This document shows, piece after piece, positions 1-8,562 of a stretch of DNA of 64,000 bases. The notes below the pieces were generated by a model that was not told the origin of the DNA, did not search any database, and worked only from the letters and a program-made list of their open reading frames with translations. The translations under genes and the position numbers were made by a program. The stretch covers positions 186,001-250,000 of the forward strand of contig NZ_AUAS01000005.1 in NCBI RefSeq assembly GCF_000428845.1. Reading direction: 5' to 3'. Origin of the DNA: Dyadobacter alkalitolerans DSM 23607 (GTDB taxonomy: Bacteria; Bacteroidota; Bacteroidia; Cytophagales; Spirosomataceae). Numbering within the stretch: the stretch's first letter is position 1; each line of letters begins with the position of its first letter.

Positions 1-261
1 TCGATGGTGCCTTCACTAAACCCAATTCAACACTTTTCATGGCCATCCGTCGGCGCATCGCCGCATAGAAGAGAGCAAAAAACATTCTGCCCGGTAAATG
101 ATATAACAACAAGCGAATTGCTTTTATTATGTTTTAAAAGAAAATATTTACATCACGTTATAAGCAGTGCTGATAGGGAGTTTGAGAAAGAGAATTTAAA
201 TTTGCAGCGGAGAAAAAGGAAACCAGGAATTAATATTCACACATTACAAAAGCATCTGTCA

Positions 262-447
262 ATGAAAAATCAACCAAATGATATCCAATCCCTGAACACA
301 CCGCTTAACGGAGGAATTGCTTGCGGTCTTCTTTTAGGCGTAGTGGGAGGTCCGATAGGCGCGCTGTTCGGCGTCATCCTGGGAGCAACCGCGGGATTTT
401 ATTATGACAAAAAAGAAAACTCCCGAAAAAACGACGCTGTTAGTTAA
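262..447 (+). CDS. small glycine-rich membrane protein, unknown function
   Basis: A 61-residue protein with one hydrophobic glycine/alanine-rich stretch at about residues 18-47 (GLLLGVVGGPIGALFGVILG), then a short basic tail. The pattern resembles small glycine-zipper membrane proteins, but I do not recognise a named family. The frame is open back to position 4; I chose the ATG at 262 because the upstream 86 codons look non-coding (basic, low-complexity, no domain) and the hydrophobic part starts soon after 262. It lies 41 bases before another small membrane protein, so the two may be co-transcribed. Confidence 0.5.
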   Translation: MKNQPNDIQSLNTPLNGGIACGLLLGVVGGPIGALFGVILGATAGFYYDKKENSRKNDAVS

Positions 448-488
448 AGAAACAACGACGTCGTATAGTCTTATTACACACATTATAA

Positions 489-788
489 ATGGACAAGTAT
501 TTAACCGCATTAGTGGTCCCAATCATCATGGCGCTCAGCGGTGCCATCATTTATGTTGCTGTCAGCAGCAAGCGCGACGGACTGCATAATGTCAAAGAGA
601 AAGAGGCTATTCTGGTCATGCTGGATGTTGGCGGGATCAATGCCGCCGTCCGCATTGTTATGTTAGCTCTCAACTCCAACACGCTCATCGACAGTAATGT
701 TGACCGCATTTATCTCGTAATAGGAGCCTTCGTAACAGGACTCATCTCCTACAAAGACCTAATAGGACGATTCAAAGCCAACCAATAG
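489..788 (+). CDS. small hypothetical membrane protein
   Basis: A 99-residue protein of unknown function. Residues 5-26 form a clear hydrophobic segment (LTALVVPIIMALSGAIIYVA), and a second hydrophobic stretch lies at about 76-90 (YLVIGAFVTGLISYKDL). The middle is mixed and ends in a basic tail. The likely topology is two membrane passes. It follows the small glycine-rich protein on the same strand. No catalytic motif is visible, and the family is not recognised. Confidence 0.5.
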   Translation: MDKYLTALVVPIIMALSGAIIYVAVSSKRDGLHNVKEKEAILVMLDVGGINAAVRIVMLALNSNTLIDSNVDRIYLVIGAFVTGLISYKDLIGRFKANQ

Positions 789-823
789 AAACTTCCTCAA
801 CACCTGAGCCAATCATCGCCAGA

Positions 824-887
824 CACTCATTCACTCATCACTCATTCTTCAATTCAGTCATTCACTCATTCAATCATTCAATCATTG
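824..887. repeat. degenerate TCATTCA/CACTCAT low-complexity repeat
   Basis: About 64 bases made almost only of repeated 7-8 base words (CACTCATT, TCATTCAA, TCATTCAC) between the small membrane protein gene and the leftward SDR gene. It has no reading frame of note. It looks like a slippage-type microsatellite in a convergent intergenic spacer. Confidence 0.7.
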
Positions 888-913
888 CCCGGCGCCCCTG
901 TCACTCATCCCTT

Positions 914-1696
914 TCAATGCGCTGTCCACCCTCCGTCAACAGTCATTATCGACCCGACCATGTAGCTGGATGCTTCGCTGGCTAGGAAGATGGCGGCTCC
1001 CTGAATTTCTTGCAGGTTGGCCCAGCGCTGTAATGCGGTGGCGCCAATGATGATGTTGCGGGCTTCGTCGCTGTTGGCGATGGGGATGTTCATTTCGGTG
1101 AGGAACGGGCCGGGACAGATCGCGTTGACATTGATGTTGAAAGGCGCAAGTTCCATCGCCAGTGCACGGGTCATTTGCACGACTGCTCCCTTACTGGCAG
1201 TGTATGGCGTTCTGTTGGCTAGCCCTACCAGCCCCAGCGTGCTGGCCAGATTGATGATCTTGCCGCTTTTCTGCTGCTTCATGATGGGTGTAACAGCACG
1301 CGATGCGAGCCACGTGCCGTTTACATTTACATCCATAACCCGGTTAAAATCTGCGGGGGGAAGCTCGTCGATCGGGCCGCGTATATTGATACCCGCACTG
1401 TTGATCAGAATATCGATCTTACCAAAAGCCGCTATCACGAATCTTACCATAGCTTCTGTCTGTCCCAGGCTGGTAATGTCTGCCGGGAATGAGGTTATCC
1501 GGGTTCCGAATGAGCGCAACTCTTCCGCGCTCTTTTCGGCATCGGCTGCATTGCGGTTCACAAGCACAATATCGGCTCCGGCAGAAGCCAGCCCGGCGGC
1601 CATAGCCAGGCCAAGCCCTTTCGAGCCGCCGGTGATAACGGCTACTTTTCCTGTCAGATCAAAAAGCTTAATCCCTGGTAACTGCGAAACCGACAT
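914..1696 (-). CDS. SDR family NAD(P)-dependent oxidoreductase
   Basis: A 260-residue classical short-chain dehydrogenase/reductase, the usual length for the family. The Rossmann cofactor motif TGGSKGLG is at residues 22-29, the NSAG motif at 99-102, a catalytic serine near 152 and the YxxxK pair at Y165/K169. The closest familiar types are gluconate 5-dehydrogenase and 3-oxoacyl-ACP-reductase-like sugar or polyol dehydrogenases; the exact substrate cannot be read from the sequence. There is no signal peptide, so it should be cytoplasmic. It is 3 bases downstream of an exported esterase gene on the same strand and is probably co-transcribed with it. Confidence 0.85.
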   Translation of the reverse strand: MSVSQLPGIKLFDLTGKVAVITGGSKGLGLAMAAGLASAGADIVLVNRNAADAEKSAEELRSFGTRITSFPADITSLGQTEAMVRFVIAAFGKIDILINSAGINIRGPIDELPPADFNRVMDVNVNGTWLASRAVTPIMKQQKSGKIINLASTLGLVGLANRTPYTASKGAVVQMTRALAMELAPFNINVNAICPGPFLTEMNIPIANSDEARNIIIGATALQRWANLQEIQGAAIFLASEASSYMVGSIMTVDGGWTAH

Positions 1697-1699
1697 TAA

Positions 1700-2566
1700 T
1701 TAATACTGGTGAAAGGACTGTGATACGAATTCGAGCACTTTGGGGAGCGAGTCCCGCCAATAGGTCCAGTTATGCGCACCATCGCGGATCCTGAATTCAT
1801 GCGGGATTTCCTTTTTCTTCATCGCAATGTGAACCAGGCTGTTGCCTTCGTACAGGAAGTCGTCGTCGCCGCAATCAATGTACCAGCGAACGGCTTTTTT
1901 CTGATCGTCTTTGATGTTGTTGATCAATGCCAGTGCGCTGTGGCGGTTGTAATAATTGGTTACTGTGGAATCCTGAATGTCGGGGTTAGCATTGTTGCGC
2001 TGCAGATTCTTCTTGGCATCTTCCACCGTGAGCGGCCCGGCGGATGCGCTTAACGGGCATGCGGACGAAAACAGCTCGGGGTGATGCAGCGCGTACATAA
2101 ACGTGCCGCCGCCGCCCATCGAAAGCCCGGCAACTGCCCTGAAACGCTTGTTGTTTTTGATGCGAAACTTCTTTTCTACATGTGGCATTAATTCCTGGAA
2201 AAAGAAATCTTCATAGTTCCAGTCGCCCTTTACATCATTAAAATAACCTCTTCTTCCCGTGTCTGCATCCGGCATAACGATGATCATGGGCGTTGCTGAA
2301 CCTTCGCGGATGGCTTTGTCGGTAATGTTAAGGACTTCGCCAAACTGGACCCAGCCGGTGTGATCGTCGCCGGCACCGTGCAGCAGGTAAAGCACAGGAT
2401 AGCTTCTTTCTGAGGTTGCATAATCGGGCGGCAGGTAAATGGCGTATTTTCTTTCGGATTTCAGGAGCTTACTGGGAACTGATAAATTGTCCATCACCTT
2501 GCCCGTTTGGGCAAATGAGGGAACCGCCAGCATAGCCAGCAGAAAATTAGCGTAAATCTTGCGCAT
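1700..2566 (-). CDS. secreted alpha/beta-hydrolase esterase (CE1/esterase D-like)
   Basis: A 288-residue protein with an N-terminal Sec signal (about residues 1-19, ending PSFAQ). The body is an esterase D / CE1 acetyl-xylan or feruloyl esterase-like fold: oxyanion-region LLHGAGDD at 61-68, nucleophile elbow GLSMGG with S149, acidic DCGDDD at 231-236, and H265 in GAHNW. The role is probably cleavage of an ester on a plant or microbial glycan in the periplasm or outside the cell. It precedes the SDR gene by 3 bases, so the two likely form an operon. Confidence 0.85.
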   Translation of the reverse strand: MRKIYANFLLAMLAVPSFAQTGKVMDNLSVPSKLLKSERKYAIYLPPDYATSERSYPVLYLLHGAGDDHTGWVQFGEVLNITDKAIREGSATPMIIVMPDADTGRRGYFNDVKGDWNYEDFFFQELMPHVEKKFRIKNNKRFRAVAGLSMGGGGTFMYALHHPELFSSACPLSASAGPLTVEDAKKNLQRNNANPDIQDSTVTNYYNRHSALALINNIKDDQKKAVRWYIDCGDDDFLYEGNSLVHIAMKKKEIPHEFRIRDGAHNWTYWRDSLPKVLEFVSQSFHQY

Positions 2567-2620
2567 AAATCCGTGTTGATTTGGTTTATAAAATCCTTCG
2601 GACTAAAAAGTAACCGCGCA

Positions 2621-3256
2621 TCACACTTTACCCGCAATGTTTGTAATCATTCCTTTAAAAATGAATGCATGAAAAGGAAGCACCGAGTACCAGTATAACC
2701 TTCCCGCCAATCCGAGGGGGCGAAATGTGGCCGTTTGTTTCAAAACATTGTTTTCATCGAGGCAAAATTCCAGCCAGGCTTCGCCGGGAAGTTTCATTTC
2801 GGCGTATAGCAAAAGACGCTTTTCTTCTTCGTTAGCAAGCAGCACCCGCCAGAAATCGAGCGGATCGCCCGGATAGATTTGCTCGGGATGCCTTCTCCCC
2901 CGACGGAGCCCTACCCCGCCCGTAACCTTGTCCAGAAACCCGGGTATCTGCCAGAGCCAGGTTCCATAATACCAGCCGGTTTTGCCGCCGATGGACCAGA
3001 TCCTTCTCAGCACATACTCGGGATCGTCGATTTTAAGTTCTCTTTTATCAATAAAACAACCGTTGGTAGGCACTTGCATGTAACTAGAAATGCCTTTGGA
3101 CCGCGCCGCACTGCTTTGTGCGCCCGTCCAACTGGATAAAACCTGATTCTGTTCTATTTTATCAAACGCCAGGCTGATCGCTTTTTCATTCCCAATAAGC
3201 TCAATGTGAAGCTTTTCCGCAAGATCATTCGGTCGGCAGACGACTTTGACCTTCAT
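2621..3256 (-). CDS. DUF2867 domain protein
   Basis: A 211-residue protein that matches what I know of DUF2867, a domain often found fused behind NAD(P)-binding SDR domains. Here it stands alone, without a Rossmann part. Recognisable features are the WSIGGKTGWYYG stretch near residues 88-99, the conserved GD-LDFWRV segment and the C-terminal GLAGRLYWYSVLPFH region. No function is known for the domain. It lies 12 bases downstream of the Tat-exported Gfo/Idh/MocA gene on the same strand, suggesting one transcript. Confidence 0.75.
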   Translation of the reverse strand: MKVKVVCRPNDLAEKLHIELIGNEKAISLAFDKIEQNQVLSSWTGAQSSAARSKGISSYMQVPTNGCFIDKRELKIDDPEYVLRRIWSIGGKTGWYYGTWLWQIPGFLDKVTGGVGLRRGRRHPEQIYPGDPLDFWRVLLANEEEKRLLLYAEMKLPGEAWLEFCLDENNVLKQTATFRPLGLAGRLYWYSVLPFHAFIFKGMITNIAGKV

Positions 3257-3268
3257 GCTCAGTTTGAT

Positions 3269-4648
3269 CTATTTCTTTTTAACCTTCATCGCAACAGGGT
3301 CCCAGTTGATGATTTTTTTGGAAAAATAACTTTCATTACAAGCCAAAACCGGCGCTGCCGCGCGGAAACCGAAAATCGGGTCCTCGATTGTCCCTACGCT
3401 TCCTTTTTTAATGTTGTCAAAAAAATCGGCGAAATGGTTGGCATGCGCATCGTCCTCTTTCGGGGCTGTGAACTTTACTTCCTTCACCGGATCGGCCTTG
3501 CGGGTGTCTTCGGGATATTGAGCATCATATTGTTTTTTAAAAGCCTGCTGCTCGCTTTCCGAGAATGTGTTATAACTGTCGTATCCCCCGAAACCAGGCG
3601 CTTTTGGCAGTTTTTTCTTCGTCAGGACCAAATTGTTTTCTGTAAATTCTATCTGCCCTTCGGTTCCGATGATACGCGTGTTGTTCGCAATGGCACCTGC
3701 ATTGGCAAAGTTCACGCGCAGCACCATTTGGAAATTAGCGTGAATGTCTGTTTTTGGGTAATCCAAAATAGAAACCAGCACATCCGGCACGTCACGGCCA
3801 TCTTTCCAGTAACTCAGCTCGCCTGACGACATAATGCGTTCGGGCCCCAGGGAGTTGGTAACAAAATGCACGCCAGTGATCAAATGCACAAACAAATCCC
3901 CTCCTACGCCTGTCCCGTAATCCCGATAGTTTCTCCATCTGAAAAAGCGCTTGGCCTCAAACGGAACTTTGGGCGCATCACCCAGGAATTGGTCCCAATC
4001 CAATGTGGTCTGCGACGCATCCGTCGGAATCGAATAATTCCAAGCTCCTATGGAATTGAAACGGTCATTGTTAGACTCTACATAATTAATCTCCCCGATT
4101 TCGCCTGCCTGGAAAAGCCTTTTAGCTTCCTTAAATGAAGCAGAGCTAATGCGCTGGCTGCCGATCTGCATGGTTTTGCCTGATTTTTTCCAGGCGTCAA
4201 TCACAGAAAGGCCTTCGTTAATGTGGTGCACCATTGGTTTTTCACAATAAACATGCTTCCCCGCCTGCAATGACGCTTTGGTAATGTGGTCGTGCCAATG
4301 GTCAGGCGTTACAATCAGGACGGCGTCAATGTCTTTTCTTTCGAGGATCTGACGATGGTCACGTGTTGTAAAGATATCTTTTCCGAAAACCTCTTTTACG
4401 CGGGTCAGTCTGCCGTCGTACAGGTCTGCCGCAGCAACAAACTCCGCATCGGGTGCGCCTCTCAATGCAGCTTTCGTATCCTGATGGCCCTGGATTCCCA
4501 TCCCGATCGTCGCAAAACGGATCTTGTCATTGGGGCTGATCTTTTTGAGGTCTTTGATAATGTTGAAAGGCTTGGCAATGCTTTCAGTAGCTAACAAAGC
4601 GGAGGCCGCCGTTACGTTCATGAGAAATTTCCGTCGGGTAGGATTCAT
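3269..4648 (-). CDS. Tat-exported Gfo/Idh/MocA family oxidoreductase
   Basis: A 459-residue protein. I start it at the ATG at 4648, since the next 10 residues give a twin-arginine export motif (TRRKFLM) followed by a hydrophobic stretch; upstream codons to 4720 are open but would bury that signal. Residues 43-60 form the NAD(P)-binding strand and glycine turn (IRFATIGMGIQG), and the EKP motif with the catalytic lysine is at 136-138. The family oxidises or epimerises sugars, with tightly bound nicotinamide cofactor in exported members. Substrate unknown. The DUF2867 gene follows 12 bases later. Confidence 0.88.
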   Translation of the reverse strand: MNPTRRKFLMNVTAASALLATESIAKPFNIIKDLKKISPNDKIRFATIGMGIQGHQDTKAALRGAPDAEFVAAADLYDGRLTRVKEVFGKDIFTTRDHRQILERKDIDAVLIVTPDHWHDHITKASLQAGKHVYCEKPMVHHINEGLSVIDAWKKSGKTMQIGSQRISSASFKEAKRLFQAGEIGEINYVESNNDRFNSIGAWNYSIPTDASQTTLDWDQFLGDAPKVPFEAKRFFRWRNYRDYGTGVGGDLFVHLITGVHFVTNSLGPERIMSSGELSYWKDGRDVPDVLVSILDYPKTDIHANFQMVLRVNFANAGAIANNTRIIGTEGQIEFTENNLVLTKKKLPKAPGFGGYDSYNTFSESEQQAFKKQYDAQYPEDTRKADPVKEVKFTAPKEDDAHANHFADFFDNIKKGSVGTIEDPIFGFRAAAPVLACNESYFSKKIINWDPVAMKVKKK

Positions 4649-4740
4649 ATTAAATATGACTAAAATGTTACATTGTGATGATTCCACTAAAATAAGGAAT
4701 AAATGTTTGTCGAACCACAACGATCTTCTATTTACAATTT

Positions 4741-5223
4741 ATGGACAACTCCCAACGAAAAAAACTTGTAGATGAGCTTATCGGCCTCATTGAAAAAGGA
4801 AACGCACACGTCAGTTTTAAGGATTCGGTTGCCGGGCTACCGCCGGAATTACGCACCGTTATCCCGGAAAATCTCCCATACAGCATTTGGCAATTGGTTG
4901 AACACATCAGGATTGCGCAGCAGGACATTGTCGATTTTTCCGCTTCTGCCGACAGTCCTTCGCTTGCCTGGCCGGACGATTACTGGGTGGAACCAACCGA
5001 AAAAATCAGCGATGAGGAATGGAATAATTCGTTGAAGCAAATTGAGGAAGATCAGCAGCGTTTTCAAGCGCTGCTGGAAGACGAAAAAAACGATCTTTTT
5101 ACGCCACTGCCCTGGGGAACCGGACAAAGCCTGCTACGCGAAGCCATGCTTATTGCCGATCACAATGCCTATCACACAGCCGAAATAGTGGTTGCAAGAC
5201 GATTATTGAAAAGCTGGAAATAA
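4741..5223 (+). CDS. DinB family protein (putative metal-dependent hydrolase/transferase)
   Basis: A 160-residue four-helix-bundle protein of the DinB/YfiT type. The three metal-ligand histidines are visible as H55 (LVEH), H141 and H145 (DHNAYH). Members include thiol-dependent S-transferases and many of unknown activity, so the exact reaction cannot be assigned. No signal peptide. It is transcribed divergently from the Gfo/Idh/MocA gene with 92 bases between start codons, and converges on the DUF1080 gene with a hairpin terminator between them. Confidence 0.82.
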   Translation: MDNSQRKKLVDELIGLIEKGNAHVSFKDSVAGLPPELRTVIPENLPYSIWQLVEHIRIAQQDIVDFSASADSPSLAWPDDYWVEPTEKISDEEWNNSLKQIEEDQQRFQALLEDEKNDLFTPLPWGTGQSLLREAMLIADHNAYHTAEIVVARRLLKSWK

Positions 5224-5227
5224 CACC

Positions 5228-5255
5228 AAAGCCACGTCCCTAGCGGCGTGGCTTT
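5228..5255. terminator. bidirectional rho-independent terminator
   Basis: A 9-bp stem (AAAGCCACG / CGTGGCTTT) around a 10-base loop between two convergent genes. A/T tracts on both sides suit termination in both directions. The right arm overlaps the stop codon of the leftward DUF1080 gene. Confidence 0.75.
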
Positions 5256-5889
5256 ATAATTCTTCTATAAAAATATCTTTGTAATAAACCTTTGCTTTTC
5301 CGCCCCCGTGGATCTGTAACCCGATGAGCCCCTGCTGAGGAATGGACTTGTCGGGCTCTGTATAATCCACAGTCTGCTTACCATTGAGCACAATCCTGAT
5401 CCGGCCGTTTTCACTCCGCACCTGATAATCATTCCAGTCGTTCAGCTTAACCAGGTTGAGCACCTCCGCCGAATCGGGCGCAATAAGGGTTTTGTTCCTG
5501 CGGGATTCATCATAAAGGCTCGCCCAAAACTTTTCTCCCAGATCTGCCTGATAACCAATCATTTCATAGGAGGGATCTTTCGATCGCACACTGTGAAACT
5601 GAACGCCTGTATTAATGAAGCCGTCATGCCCCGTAAGCTTGAATTTAAGGGTTAGTATAAAGGTCGAATAGTTTTTTTTGGTAACTAAAAATTCATTGTG
5701 CGGCACCGTTTCTTCCAGCGAACCACCAGCGATTACGCCGTTCTCTATCTTCCAGGTCTTCACCGTATCACCTTCCCAGCCGCTGAATGTTTTGCCGTCA
5801 AAAAGCGAAACTTTCTTCTTCTGCGGCACCATTGCGATAAATGTTGCCAGCATAACTGATAGAAACAGGCATAATGATGTTTTTAACAT
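5254..5889 (-). CDS. DUF1080 / 3-keto-disaccharide hydrolase family protein
   Basis: A 211-residue exported protein. I prefer the ATG at 5889 (MLKTSLCLFL), which gives a normal Sec signal peptide; an upstream ATG at 5913 is possible. After the signal come FDGKTFSGWEGD and the jelly-roll pattern of PF06439 (concanavalin-like lectin/glucanase fold), ending with GLIGLQIHGGGKAKVYYKDI. The family is now known to include hydrolases that cleave 3-keto-glycosides made by Gfo/Idh/MocA dehydrogenases. It is near, but not in an operon with, such a dehydrogenase at 3269-4648. Confidence 0.85.
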   Translation of the reverse strand: MLKTSLCLFLSVMLATFIAMVPQKKKVSLFDGKTFSGWEGDTVKTWKIENGVIAGGSLEETVPHNEFLVTKKNYSTFILTLKFKLTGHDGFINTGVQFHSVRSKDPSYEMIGYQADLGEKFWASLYDESRRNKTLIAPDSAEVLNLVKLNDWNDYQVRSENGRIRIVLNGKQTVDYTEPDKSIPQQGLIGLQIHGGGKAKVYYKDIFIEEL

Positions 5890-6049
5890 AATGCAGATAT
5901 AATGTTGGATCACGGATAAAAGTCTGTCCGCTATAGACTTTACTATATACGGTCCGGCTGCAATCCGAAAATGGGTTATGAACGTAGCTAATGCTTTGTC
6001 ATTAATATGATTATTTTTACGGATAAAATGTATTCAGGCATCGGGGAAA

Positions 6050-8107
6050 ATGAACACTAAGCCGGACTTAAATCACAATAAATTAATGGGGGATCTGTCG
6101 GAAGAATTGCAGTCCGAAGTGGCAAGATTGGAAAGTGAAGCCAATTTGCAATTCGCGCTTGGCGCCGCGCAGCTGGGCGTCTGGAATATGAACCCGGATA
6201 CCGGGGAAGTTTACTTTGATGATAGATGCAGAGAACTATACGGAAATCCCCCCGAAGAGATATTAAATTTCGAGAGTCTGATCCTGCACATTCATTCTGA
6301 GGATCGGGAAAAAGTAACCAGTGCCATAAGGAATGCACTCGACCCGGATAAGCGGCTAACTTATGACGTTCGGTACAGAGCGGTTGGCGCCGCAGACAAC
6401 ACATTGCGCTGGCTCCATTGCACGGGTAAAGCGTATTTCACGGCCGAAGGGATACCCTATCGGTTTTCAGGCGTTTCGCGCAATGTCACAGACGAGATAT
6501 CTAATCGGGAAAAAGTTGCCTGGGCGGACCAGCAGGCTGCTATGACGATTGAAGGCTCCGGTGCCGGATCGTTTTTAGTTACCCTGTCAACCGATGAGAT
6601 CATTTACTCCCCCACTATGTCACGCATAATTACGGGAAGGGAGGACAGTGCGTATTCACGTGATGTCTTCATCAGACATGTACACCCGGAAGATGCCGAT
6701 AAGCGGTTGAACGCATATAAGGTTGCGTCGGCAACCGGCCAGTTGCGGTATGAAGCGCGTTTTGTATGGCACGACAACTCCGTACATTGGGTGCGGGTAA
6801 TCGGACAATATCTTTTTGACAGCACCGGAAAAGCCGTGTCGCTTTCGGGCGTGGTTATGGACATTACGGACCGTATCGAAGCCGAAAATATAATCCGGAC
6901 CAGCGAAGAACATTTGCGCACATTGATCGAGCAGGCGCCTGTGGCAACTTCCTTATTTGTAGGCAGGGAAATGATCATTGAGCTGCCGAATGAGGCGATG
7001 TTAAAGATCTGGGGAAAAGGTAACAGTGTGATCGGCAAGCCATTACACGAAGCGCTTCCAGAACTGCAAAGCCAGCCTTTCCTTAAAATCCTGAGTGAAA
7101 TTTTTGAAACAGGGATACCATATGCCGCCTTTGGCAGCCGGACTGACCTGGTGATGAATGGCGTCCTGGAAACTTTCTATTTCGACTTCACCTATAAGCC
7201 GCTCCGTAATTCGAAAGGTGAAATCTATGCAATCCTTGATATGGCGGTGGATGTCACCGAGCAGGTGAAATCGCGACAGGCTTTGGAGCAAAGCGAAGAG
7301 CGTTATCGTCAGCTGGTCAATGAATTGGAACAAAGAGTACAAAAACGGACCGAGGAACTGCATCAGGTTAATCAGGAGCTGTTGAACTCGAATAGCAACT
7401 TGCAGCAATTTGCCTATGCGGCAAGTCATGACATGCAGGAGCCGTTGCGTAAAATCCTGTCGTTCAGCTCACGTTTGCAGACTGTTTACGGAAATTCATT
7501 CGATGAGAACGGCATTTTTATGCTGAACCGGATCCAGGATGCTTCCAAAAGAATGTCGAGTATGATCGATGATTTGCTGGCATATTCGAGGCTGACCACG
7601 CGTGACAGCGCTTTGGAGCCTGTTGACCTGGATAAAATCGTTTCGTCAGTAATAGCGGATCTTGAAATCTCTATTGAAGAACAGAAATCCGACATTAGGA
7701 TAGGGCCATTACCGACGGTTTGGGGCAATGCCTCGCAGCTGACCCAGCTCGTGCAAAATCTGCTGAGCAATGCGATCAAATACAGGAAGCAGGATGTGCC
7801 GTCGGTGATCGAAATTTTGGCCAGGGACGTGGACGCGGCCGAACTTGCAGCGTTGCCGCGCTTGTTTTCAGAGCATCATTACATCCGTTTCGAAGTCCGC
7901 GATAACGGAATCGGCTTTGATGAAAAATATCTGGACCGGATTTTCCAAATGTTCCAGCGCTTGCACGGGCGGGGTGAATTTTCCGGCTCGGGAATTGGGC
8001 TTGCATTATGTAAAAAAGTTGTCCAAAACCATCACGGCTACATTACGGCCAGAAGCGAACCGGAAGTGGGATCCACTTTCATCGTCTACCTGCCTGTTCC
8101 AAACTAA
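6050..8107 (+). CDS. cytoplasmic PAS-domain sensor histidine kinase
   Basis: A 685-residue kinase without membrane segments. Three PAS/PAC units are at about residues 35-150, 160-275 and 285-405, followed by a coiled coil (410-455). The HisKA phosphoacceptor is H460 in AASHDMQEPL; the ATPase part has N574 in LLSNAIKY, DNGIGF at 618-623 and GSGIGLALCKK near 646-656. The form with HDxxEPL is that of phytochrome-type HWE-distinct bacteriophytochrome-like kinases. No response regulator gene is adjacent. The ligand or signal for the PAS domains cannot be told. The GNAT gene follows convergently after 18 bases. Confidence 0.9.
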   Translation: MNTKPDLNHNKLMGDLSEELQSEVARLESEANLQFALGAAQLGVWNMNPDTGEVYFDDRCRELYGNPPEEILNFESLILHIHSEDREKVTSAIRNALDPDKRLTYDVRYRAVGAADNTLRWLHCTGKAYFTAEGIPYRFSGVSRNVTDEISNREKVAWADQQAAMTIEGSGAGSFLVTLSTDEIIYSPTMSRIITGREDSAYSRDVFIRHVHPEDADKRLNAYKVASATGQLRYEARFVWHDNSVHWVRVIGQYLFDSTGKAVSLSGVVMDITDRIEAENIIRTSEEHLRTLIEQAPVATSLFVGREMIIELPNEAMLKIWGKGNSVIGKPLHEALPELQSQPFLKILSEIFETGIPYAAFGSRTDLVMNGVLETFYFDFTYKPLRNSKGEIYAILDMAVDVTEQVKSRQALEQSEERYRQLVNELEQRVQKRTEELHQVNQELLNSNSNLQQFAYAASHDMQEPLRKILSFSSRLQTVYGNSFDENGIFMLNRIQDASKRMSSMIDDLLAYSRLTTRDSALEPVDLDKIVSSVIADLEISIEEQKSDIRIGPLPTVWGNASQLTQLVQNLLSNAIKYRKQDVPSVIEILARDVDAAELAALPRLFSEHHYIRFEVRDNGIGFDEKYLDRIFQMFQRLHGRGEFSGSGIGLALCKKVVQNHHGYITARSEPEVGSTFIVYLPVPN

Positions 8108-8125
8108 AGACACAAACGTCCCGGC

Positions 8126-8416
8126 TTATTTCCGCCAGACGTCCTGGAACTCGTCGGGATGTTTTTTGAACTGGACATGCACATATTCACACAACGGAAC
8201 GACTTGCAGATTTTGTTTGCGCGCATAACCGACCATTTCATCCAGCATTAACTTCGCATAGCCTTTTCCGGACATGTTCTCGTCAACTTCCGTGTGGTAA
8301 ACCGTTACCGCGGTGTCGCTTACGCCAATCACCATTTCCCCTATCTGCTTGCCCTCTTCCTCGATGTAAAACGCGCCTCTCTTGCGTTCATCGAGCTTCA
8401 ATTTTACTTCAATCAT
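8126..8416 (-). CDS. GNAT-type N-acetyltransferase (short YjdJ-like)
   Basis: A 96-residue protein. The ATG at 8416 (MIEVKLKLDERKRGAF) gives the start expected for the small GCN5-related acetyltransferases of the YjdJ type; the open frame extends 29 codons further up but without similarity. The central EVDENMSGKGYAKLMLDEMV stretch (about residues 46-65) is the acetyl-CoA-binding loop and helix, and the VVPLCEYVHVQFKKHPDEF end is typical. Substrate unknown. It converges with the histidine kinase gene. Confidence 0.8.
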   Translation of the reverse strand: MIEVKLKLDERKRGAFYIEEEGKQIGEMVIGVSDTAVTVYHTEVDENMSGKGYAKLMLDEMVGYARKQNLQVVPLCEYVHVQFKKHPDEFQDVWRK

Positions 8417-8562
8417 ATTTTTGTCTGATAAACCAAAAAATCCAGGATAACAACCGGTAAATAATTGTTCCCGCCGTTCGCCGACAAATTGAACCATATT
8501 CAAGTAAAAACCAAATAAGTTGTCATGATTCTATAATTTCGCCCCCTCAATTTTATCATGTT

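Noticed and set aside
1..46. Possible start of a leftward gene (MAMKSVELGLVKAPS read on the minus strand from 46 to the window edge).
   Set aside because: Only about 15 codons are visible, there is no recognisable domain and no promoter; too little to call.
4..261. Upstream extension of the small glycine-rich protein to position 4.
   Set aside because: The added 86 residues are basic and low in complexity with no conserved pattern; the ATG at 262 is more natural.
1017..1703. Long rightward open frame opposite the SDR gene (228 codons).
   Set aside because: It is the antisense shadow of a well-supported SDR gene and has no domain pattern of its own.
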